Shown here one piece after another: positions 1 through 5,115 of a DNA stretch of 5,115 bases. Numbering within the stretch: position 1 is the stretch's first letter; the number at the start of each line of letters is the position of its first letter. This DNA is from Phycisphaerae bacterium (GTDB lineage Bacteria; Planctomycetota; Phycisphaerae; UBA1845). Under the pieces are notes generated by a model. The model saw nothing but the letters and a program-made list of their open reading frames with translations, searched no databases and was not told where the DNA came from. The position numbers and the translations under genes are program-made. The stretch lies in assembly GCA_021604825.1 (NCBI GenBank), contig BQJS01000260.1, forward strand, positions 1-5,115. Reading direction: 5' to 3'.

Positions 1-78
1 CATAACCCCGCGAACTTCGACTGGGTGTACACGGATGTCTTACTTGCTCGAAATCGTAGGTCGCGGACTGTTGGCTGA
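1..78 (+). CDS. Possible 3' end of an upstream gene (partial)
   Basis: Reading from base 1 gives 25 codons and a TGA at 76-78; the frame is open to the left edge. The first dozen residues (HNPANFDWVYTD) look like real protein, and nearly all of those codons end in G or C, as in the neighbouring genes. From about base 37 the codons lose this bias and the residues turn basic (LLARNRRSRTVG). If real, the gene would overlap the start of the TPR gene by 44 bases, which is more than usual. Either the upstream gene truly ends here, or the frame is open by chance. No family can be named from so short a tail. Confidence 0.3.
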   Translation, partial: HNPANFDWVYTDVLLARNRRSRTVG

Positions 79-1729
79 GTTGGCCGCAGCGTTTCGCGGT
101 ACGTTCGTCGATGATGGCGTCATCGAGACAGCCACGCTCAAGCAACTGACCAAGCTTCACCCCACCGACATCCACCATTTGAACCGGTTTGGCATCCGGT
201 TGCTGCGCGAGAATCTCGCAGTCGAAGCGTGTGTCGCGTTCGAGCAATCACTCGATCAAAATCACGAAGACATTACCGCCCTTCTGGGTTTGGCATGCGC
301 TTACGACGAAGTCAACCGCCTGCCCGATGCCGTCGAAACTCTGCGGGACGCCGCGTCCACCCTACCCAACGAAGCATCGATCATTTTTGCTTTGGGGTTC
401 TGTGTCGAAAAAACGGGCGACATCGAAGAAGCGCGGGAACTCTATCTCGATGCGGCAGAACTTGCACCGGAACTGCGCAACGCCCACGAGCGCTTGGGAG
501 CAATTTATCTGCGCCTGGGCAATCTCGACGAGGCCATCGATCACTACGAGCAGCTTTGCTTTGCCGATCCGGGCGACATTGCTCTGTCGCTAGCATTGGC
601 CAACCTGCACATGAGCGCGGGCAACTATCCCGAGGCCATCCAGCGCTATCAGTATGCCCTGACAATCGACCCCGACAACTGGGAGGCAGCCGACGAAATC
701 GTCCAGGCGCTCGAGCAGTCCGGACAGTTCGATGAAGCGATCACCCACCTGCAAAAGCTTATCGCAGAGCAGCCAGGTTTCGCCGACCACCACGTTCAAC
801 TCGCCGACGTCTACGCCAAGAAGGGCGACTCGGCGCGGGCGATGGTTCAATATCGCCAAGCCTGCCGGCTAAATCCCGATTACCTCGAAGCCCACGTCAA
901 AATTGGCACGCTGCACCTGCGCGATGGCAACCATCTGGAGTCGGCCAAGGCGTTTAACAGCGCTGTTGAGTTGAATGATCGGCTCCTGACCGCGTACGTC
1001 GGACTCGGCATCGCCCAACTCAACAACGGTGAACCGGAAGAAGCCCAAGCCACATTAGAGATGGCCTCCGGCGTCGAACCCAACAGCACGATGCTCTTCG
1101 GTGAAATTGCCCGCCTGCAACTCAAGGCGTCAATCGGCAACCAGATCAAGAAGCACCTCGGTCCCGAGCAAGCCGCCCAACTCGAAAACGAATCGCAAGA
1201 AAACGAAGCCTCAATCGACCTCGTCAACCATCAGTTGCAACGATACGAAAAGGCGATCGAACAACACCCCACGTACGCCGACCTGCACTATCGACTCGGT
1301 TTGCTCCTGCGCCATCAAGGCCGCCGCGACGAAGCCATCGACGCCTTCCACCGCGCCCTGCAACTGAATCCGAATTACGTGAAGGCCTACATCAAACTGG
1401 GACTCGCCTACCGAGAAGCCGGCAAGGACGACATGGCCGTCGATACGTTCAAGCGCGCACTGAAGCTAGACGCTCGGGCCATCGAAGTGTATTACGAACT
1501 GGGACTGATCTTCGCCGACTGCCAGAATTTTTCGCTGGCCGTGGAGTACTTCGAGCAAGCCGTCCGCAGCGAACCCAACAACGTAGAGTTCCGCGCCAAC
1601 CTAGCCCTAGCCCTACAAGACATGGGCCTGCTGGACCGAGCCAACGCCGCCTGGCAGTCCCTAGCCGAAATCGCCCCCGACACCCAAAAAGGCCGCGACA
1701 TCCTCGTCGAAATCAGCAAGAAGAGATAA
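35..1729 (+). CDS. Tetratricopeptide repeat (TPR) protein
   Basis: This is a 564-residue protein made almost entirely of TPR units, 34-residue helix pairs that form a curved scaffold for protein-protein binding. No catalytic domain is visible, so its role is probably as a scaffold or adaptor with an unknown partner. I count about nine units at residues 45-350 and four more at 415-550, with the usual pattern (G/A at position 8, Y/F near 11, A at 20, P near 32), for example LGAIYLRLGNLDEAIDHYEQ. Between the blocks lies a 64-residue polar, Gln/Glu-rich stretch (351-414) with only half-repeats. The first 24 residues form a hydrophobic or amphipathic helix (YLLEIVGRGLLAELAAAF) but lack a classical signal-peptide pattern, so the protein is probably cytoplasmic or loosely membrane-bound. 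The ATG at 35 has a weak GGGTG seven bases upstream. The frame is open to the left edge, so an earlier start cannot be excluded. It converges on the hydrolase gene with a 12-base gap. Confidence 0.9.
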   Translation: MSYLLEIVGRGLLAELAAAFRGTFVDDGVIETATLKQLTKLHPTDIHHLNRFGIRLLRENLAVEACVAFEQSLDQNHEDITALLGLACAYDEVNRLPDAVETLRDAASTLPNEASIIFALGFCVEKTGDIEEARELYLDAAELAPELRNAHERLGAIYLRLGNLDEAIDHYEQLCFADPGDIALSLALANLHMSAGNYPEAIQRYQYALTIDPDNWEAADEIVQALEQSGQFDEAITHLQKLIAEQPGFADHHVQLADVYAKKGDSARAMVQYRQACRLNPDYLEAHVKIGTLHLRDGNHLESAKAFNSAVELNDRLLTAYVGLGIAQLNNGEPEEAQATLEMASGVEPNSTMLFGEIARLQLKASIGNQIKKHLGPEQAAQLENESQENEASIDLVNHQLQRYEKAIEQHPTYADLHYRLGLLLRHQGRRDEAIDAFHRALQLNPNYVKAYIKLGLAYREAGKDDMAVDTFKRALKLDARAIEVYYELGLIFADCQNFSLAVEYFEQAVRSEPNNVEFRANLALALQDMGLLDRANAAWQSLAEIAPDTQKGRDILVEISKKR

Positions 1730-1741
1730 GGGCAACGCGGT

Positions 1742-3007
1742 TTACTTTCCCAACATGGTGCTTTCCATTTGCTTGACCAGCTCAGTTGCAATTCCTTTGG
1801 CTACGATATCGTAGCCTTTCGGATTAAGGTGAACCATATCGATGAAGAGCTTAGGGTCTGATGTACCCAAATGGGACAAATCCAAATGGACTGACTCCTG
1901 CTCCCGAGCAAGCTGATTCGCGGCTCGTTGGTAAGCATAGACTGACTTCACCCGTATGTCAGCGTTCTTATCCTGGATGATCGGCCAACTGACCGTCATA
2001 CCCAGGACGCGCCTGGCCCGGCATGTCTCGATCACCCACACAAGGTTTTCCTGATACTCACCCAACGACACGCGCCGTTTGATGCGATCGCCCGCGGTAT
2101 CACCCGTCGATTTGGATTCGGCCCGTGAACTCAGCAACCTGTGTGCGAGAAGAACGATCCCCAACCCCATTTTGCGATGCTGAGATTCAGCGTATTGACG
2201 GTCCGAAAGTTCAACGCCTTCACGAAAGAGTCGCTTCGTTCCGGGCCTAGCAGGTGCCGTGTCATTGAAACCCGCAATAAACACGACAGCATCGGGTGAC
2301 AACCCGAAACCCGCATGCTCAAGATACTTGCGAGCCTGATAAGAAGAATAGCCCGGTACCCCGGCATTAAGCACTTCGAATTTCTGGTCCGGGTAACGCT
2401 TCTCAAGCCAATACTGTAGACGCGCGGGATAGGTTTCCTTGTCTCCTGCCCCTGATCCGAACGTGGTTGAATCGCCGATGCAAAGAACCCGATAGACACC
2501 CGCTGGCTTGTCGACGGTTACTTTACCGTTTCGCAATCCCAGGTCGTTCGTATGAACATCAAAGATACGGTCGTTGATCTTTTCAGGAATTTGAATATTG
2601 GGACGCAACCGAAATAGCAACTCACGGTCCGGGGAATAAATACGGTTTCGTTGACTCGACGTATCTTCGGGCGCGTCCTTCCAGGCAACCTCGATCGGGG
2701 CGCTCTTTGGAAAAACAATGAGAAGTGTTAGACGGGCAGCGCATTCGAGCAAAACAAAAGCGGCGACAGCCACGGCAAAGCCGTACAGAATTTTGCGTCT
2801 TGTCGACAATACCGGTCGAGTTGATTCAGCAGGCCGCAGGTCGTCGGTATCAGATTGCTCTCTCACGCTACATTCCTCTGATGACGATGGCTGATTTGAT
2901 TGGTCAGACTCATCCGGTCGCTCCGGAATCCGTCCTGTCCTATCAAACGATCTTAAACGGCCCAAATCGCGGTGCCGATTATCCTGTTCAACAATGCTGA
3001 AAGCCAT
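1742..3007 (-). CDS. Membrane-anchored SGNH/GDSL-type hydrolase
   Basis: This 421-residue protein carries the four conserved blocks of the SGNH hydrolase superfamily (esterases, lipases, acetyl-hydrolases). Block I is IGDSTTFG, with Ser180 the likely nucleophile. Block II is NAGVPGYSS, with Gly216/Gly219 near the oxyanion hole. Block III is GFNDT, with Asn248. Block V is DMVH, with Asp390 and His393 completing the triad. A single hydrophobic helix (about 73-99) follows Arg-Arg-Lys at 70-72, which predicts a cytoplasmic N-terminus and a periplasmic catalytic domain. Known relatives often remove or transfer acyl groups on polysaccharides or lipids; the substrate here is unknown. The first 47 residues are polar, Ser/Asp/Arg-rich and have no recognisable domain. 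A GTG at codon 48 with a better ribosome binding site may be the true start, giving 374 residues. Base composition is visibly less GC-rich than in both neighbours. It ends 12 bases from the convergent TPR gene. Confidence 0.88.
   Translation of the reverse strand: MAFSIVEQDNRHRDLGRLRSFDRTGRIPERPDESDQSNQPSSSEECSVREQSDTDDLRPAESTRPVLSTRRKILYGFAVAVAAFVLLECAARLTLLIVFPKSAPIEVAWKDAPEDTSSQRNRIYSPDRELLFRLRPNIQIPEKINDRIFDVHTNDLGLRNGKVTVDKPAGVYRVLCIGDSTTFGSGAGDKETYPARLQYWLEKRYPDQKFEVLNAGVPGYSSYQARKYLEHAGFGLSPDAVVFIAGFNDTAPARPGTKRLFREGVELSDRQYAESQHRKMGLGIVLLAHRLLSSRAESKSTGDTAGDRIKRRVSLGEYQENLVWVIETCRARRVLGMTVSWPIIQDKNADIRVKSVYAYQRAANQLAREQESVHLDLSHLGTSDPKLFIDMVHLNPKGYDIVAKGIATELVKQMESTMLGK
2864..2879 (-). 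promoter_or_regulatory. Ribosome binding site and GTG, alternative hydrolase start
   Basis: On the minus strand AGAGGAA (2873-2879) lies six bases before a GTG at 2864-2866, in frame with the hydrolase at codon 48. This matches the Shine-Dalgarno consensus better than the sequence before the ATG at 3007, where only GAAAG at nine bases' distance is seen. Starting here would drop the featureless polar N-terminus and place the membrane helix about 25 residues from the start, the usual position for a signal anchor. The ATG remains possible because planctomycetes often initiate without a strong Shine-Dalgarno sequence. Confidence 0.45.
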
Positions 3008-3045
3008 CGGATCGGACTTTCATTAACAGCTCGCTGCGCGCCTTG

Positions 3046-3102
3046 CAAACAAACAACAAGGACCCTTCGCACGACCTTTGCATTGATGTAGGTCATGCGA
3101 AG
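3046..3102 (-). terminator. Likely Rho-independent terminator of the dockerin-protein gene
   Basis: Two arms, 3065-3077 and 3090-3102, form a 13-base-pair stem with a 12-base loop. The single imperfect position is a G-U wobble in minus-strand RNA but an A-C mismatch in plus-strand RNA, so the structure is favoured on the minus strand. On that strand the stem is followed by a short GGTC and then a T-rich run (CTTGTTGTTTGTTT, 3046-3059). It lies about 63 bases past the stop of the secreted-protein gene and before the hydrolase gene, where a terminator between two co-oriented genes is expected. The T-run is interrupted by G, so efficiency may be moderate. Confidence 0.6.
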
Positions 3103-3112
3103 CGCCCTTCGC
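3097..3112 (-). other. Short hairpin overlapping the terminator stem
   Basis: GCGAAG at 3097-3102 and CTTCGC at 3107-3112 form a perfect six-base-pair stem with a four-base loop. The first arm is also part of the upstream arm of the terminator stem, so the two structures exclude each other. The basis is a direct repeat, CCCTTCGC, at 3063-3070 and 3105-3112. It could be a folding intermediate, an antiterminator-like element or a coincidence of repeated sequence. Confidence 0.4.
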
Positions 3113-3135
3113 TGTCGCGAGCGCGCATTCGGCAC

Positions 3136-3157
3136 TCGGTTTCAATTCATCAACCGA
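3136..3157 (-). other. Stem-loop just past the stop of the dockerin-protein gene
   Basis: TCGGTT (3136-3141) and AACCGA (3152-3157) form a perfect six-base-pair stem with a ten-base AT-rich loop. It begins eight bases after the stop codon at 3165-3167. No T-run follows it on the minus strand, so it is not a terminator alone. It could help protect the 3' end of the mRNA, or have no function. Confidence 0.3.
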
Positions 3158-3164
3158 TCGCGGA

Positions 3165-5115
3165 CTACGGCCCGCCGAGGAACGTTGACAGCACCGCCCA
3201 GTCGGCGACGTCGATGTCTTCGTTTGGCAGGGCTAGGTTGCCGCAACTACATCCGGTTTCCTGACCTCTGCCGGTTCCGAAGCATGCCATGAACGTGGAC
3301 ATATCGACCAAGTCCCAGTCGCCGTCGGCATCGTAGTCGCCCGGCGTGATGCATGCGTTGGTATCGATGCCCCAGATCTCCACGTCGTCGATGTTCCAGC
3401 CGTGGTACGTCACCGAACCATCGGTCGTGCCCATCGTCCAGCGAATCTGCACGTTGGCCTCACCGTCGGCGACGGCTGATATGTCGTACGTTTGCAGCGA
3501 CCAGGCGCTTTCATTGAGCGACGGTCCGCTGTGATCCCATACCGAAACCCAAGTGGAACCATTGTTGGAAATCTCGACCTCGGCATGATCGTATGTGGAA
3601 GATTCAACACCGAGCCATCGTTGGAAACGCAACTCTGCATTGGCAACGTTCGAGCAATCGATCACCGTGGTGGTCAAACGCTGCTGCGACATGTTGTTGT
3701 CGTACTCGCCGAGGAGATTAAACCCGTACACATTGAGACCGGTGAAACCGCCCGGCGGATCGCCATCGAGCGCCTGCGGTTTGCCATATGCCCACATGTC
3801 CTCGGTCGTCCAACCCGGATCCGTTTCAAATGTCCAAGAGTGAATCGCAGCCGGTCCGCCAACAAGAACGCTAACCGTCGCCGTCGCCGAATCACCACCA
3901 TCGGGTGCAATGCCGCCGTCGTTGGCTTTGAAGGTGAATGAATCCGACCCAGAATAACCGGGACCGGGCGTGTACTCCACCTGACTGCCACCACCCACGA
4001 GCGTGTACGGCAGTTCACCCGACGCGATCACATGACTGTCACCGTTGTCGCGCAAGCCACCTTGCGGTAGCGACTCAATGATGCAAGTCACGGCGGCTGG
4101 CGGATCAGGCAAATCGTCATCGTTGATCTGAAGATCGATCGTTAGCGGCGTGTTCTGTTCGGTCTGCAGCGACTCGCTGGAAACAAACGGCGGACGCGGC
4201 CCACACGCCCCGACGCCCGACAGATCCGTTTCGAGGAAATCCGGATCGAGACCAGTGCCAGCCGACAAGCCGGCAATCGCGTCGGCGATGTCTATCTGTA
4301 GGTAGCTGATCGTGATGCGTCCGTCGTAGAACATTTCGATTTGGAATGTGTTGGAGTTGGTCGACGAAATCTCTGAAACGTCGTCGTACGTCACCACCGC
4401 ACGGTCGGCCAACGACTTGTAGCTGATCGTCCCACCGATCGTCGGGTTGATGTCGTCCCAGACGGCCGCAATGCGCGGCTCGCCGAAATGTTCGCCAAAC
4501 GTCTCGGTGTAATCGCCATCCGAAGCGTCGAATGTCAGGTTTCCGTTGGCGTTGATGTACACCGTCGGATGCGCAGCGCCGTACAGCATGACTGGCTGAG
4601 CAGGCGTGAACGAATCGTTGCCATCATCCGACAGTGACACGCTCGTTCCCCCAGCAGGATCAGTCGGCAGCGCAACGATCGTCTCGATGCACGCTTCGTA
4701 GAAATCAACGGAAGCGTTGGGCGTGAACGTAATCTTGCTGTTCTGGATATCCATGCCAGCCGAGAACTGCTCGCTGAAGTAATCCGGAACCTCTGGCGTC
4801 GTGAAGCTGTAGCACGAACCGCCATTGTTGTCGGCCACGCTATTCCCAGCTTCGTCGGTGGCTGACACAGTGAAGAAGTACGTCGTATCATCAACCAAAC
4901 CGGTCAACCCAAACGCATGCGACGTCACGAGCCCGCCACTGGCAGAGTCAGTCAACGCACCGCACGACAACCCGTAGTCCACCGTACCATTGGCGAGTTC
5001 ATCGGAATCAAACGAGAGCGCCGCATCGCGCGGATTCACCGCTCCGACTTGCACATTGCTAATAACCGGCGGAGTGCAATCGACCACCGCATTGTCCGTC
5101 ACGACAACGTTGAAG
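3165..5115 (-). CDS. Secreted multi-domain protein with C-terminal dockerin-like module (partial)
   Basis: These are the C-terminal 649 residues of a larger protein; the frame is open to the right edge and the GTG at 5100-5102 is an internal valine (context FNVVVTDNA). Numbering the first full codon as 1, the modules are: FN3-like (14-107, from CTPPVISNVQV to YSFTTPE); a nidogen-like beta module (108-304, with YINANGNLTF and AAVWDDINP); a cadherin/Ig-like domain (307-419, with VEYTPGPGYSGSDSFTF); a jelly-roll, MAM-like domain (422-581, ending GWNIDDVEIWG); and a dockerin-like module (591-649). The last has one good calcium loop, with Asp593, 595, 597, 599 and 604, then a degenerate second half ending in GGP. 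Eleven cysteines fit an exported, disulfide-bearing protein. The signal peptide and any catalytic domain (such proteins are often peptidases or adhesins) would lie outside the window. Likely role: cell-surface or extracellular binding or adhesion. A hairpin terminator probably follows the gene. Confidence 0.85.
   Translation of the reverse strand, partial: FNVVVTDNAVVDCTPPVISNVQVGAVNPRDAALSFDSDELANGTVDYGLSCGALTDSASGGLVTSHAFGLTGLVDDTTYFFTVSATDEAGNSVADNNGGSCYSFTTPEVPDYFSEQFSAGMDIQNSKITFTPNASVDFYEACIETIVALPTDPAGGTSVSLSDDGNDSFTPAQPVMLYGAAHPTVYINANGNLTFDASDGDYTETFGEHFGEPRIAAVWDDINPTIGGTISYKSLADRAVVTYDDVSEISSTNSNTFQIEMFYDGRITISYLQIDIADAIAGLSAGTGLDPDFLETDLSGVGACGPRPPFVSSESLQTEQNTPLTIDLQINDDDLPDPPAAVTCIIESLPQGGLRDNGDSHVIASGELPYTLVGGGSQVEYTPGPGYSGSDSFTFKANDGGIAPDGGDSATATVSVLVGGPAAIHSWTFETDPGWTTEDMWAYGKPQALDGDPPGGFTGLNVYGFNLLGEYDNNMSQQRLTTTVIDCSNVANAELRFQRWLGVESSTYDHAEVEISNNGSTWVSVWDHSGPSLNESAWSLQTYDISAVADGEANVQIRWTMGTTDGSVTYHGWNIDDVEIWGIDTNACITPGDYDADGDWDLVDMSTFMACFGTGRGQETGCSCGNLALPNEDIDVADWAVLSTFLGGP

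Larger units (their letters stand above)
3008..3164. other. Intergenic region with three stem-loops
   Basis: This 157-base gap separates two minus-strand genes. It contains the terminator-like stem, a smaller overlapping hairpin and a stem-loop near the upstream stop, each listed separately. The remaining 38 bases before the hydrolase ATG should hold its promoter if it is transcribed independently, but no convincing -35/-10 pair is seen. The promoter may instead lie within the hairpin region or be used by a non-sigma70 factor. Confidence 0.6.

Noticed and set aside
590..1227. Minus-strand reading frames opposite the TPR gene
   Set aside because: The plus-strand TPR pattern is unbroken here, and the antisense products have no family features.
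3019..3047. Possible sigma70 promoter for the hydrolase (TTGCAA, 16 bases, TTAATG on the minus strand)
   Set aside because: The -10 match is poor and the site lies almost against the ATG. It would be too close unless transcription starts at or near the start codon.
2953..3135. 60-codon minus-strand reading frame across the intergenic hairpins
   Set aside because: It overlaps the hydrolase N-terminus in another frame, runs through the terminator stem and shows no recognisable protein pattern.
3165..3344. Cellulosome subunit
   Set aside because: The dockerin-like module alone does not imply a cellulosome; its second half is degenerate, no cohesin or glycoside hydrolase is seen, and such modules are widespread in planctomycetes.
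3492..3941. 149-codon plus-strand reading frame
   Set aside because: It lies wholly antisense to the jelly-roll and cadherin-like domains of the secreted protein, whose sequence is clearly real; the frame is a shadow of GC-rich coding DNA.

Overview
The window most likely comes from a Planctomycetota bacterium, of the kind related to Phycisphaerae or Pirellulales. The main clue is the protein at the right end: a secreted mosaic of beta-sandwich modules that closes with a single dockerin-like calcium loop and ends in Gly-Gly-Pro. This architecture is very common in that phylum. The moderately GC-rich DNA and the TPR-rich protein at the left fit but do not prove it.

Layout, left to right. Positions 1-78 may hold the last codons of an upstream gene, in a frame that looks coding for its first 36 bases. 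Positions 35-1729 (+) encode a 564-residue protein built almost wholly of tetratricopeptide repeats, about thirteen in two blocks. Twelve bases further on, and convergent with it, lies 1742-3007 (-), a membrane-anchored SGNH/GDSL-type hydrolase whose catalytic domain should face the periplasm. A 157-base intergenic stretch (3008-3164) holds three stem-loops. One has a T-rich run after it on the minus strand and is a good candidate for the terminator of the gene to its right. Positions 3165-5115 (-) are the C-terminal 649 residues of a large secreted protein that runs off the right edge: FN3-like, nidogen-like, cadherin/Ig-like, jelly-roll (MAM-like) and dockerin-like modules in order.

The hydrolase and the secreted mosaic protein are co-oriented but separated by the likely terminator, so they are probably separate transcription units. 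The TPR gene is convergent with both. Nothing in the window ties the three genes into one pathway, and I see no mobile element, CRISPR array, tRNA or rRNA. I found no clear new system. The points most worth checking are the overlapping alternative hairpins in the intergenic stretch, the two competing starts of the hydrolase, the 64-residue break in the TPR array, and the degenerate second half of the dockerin-like module.
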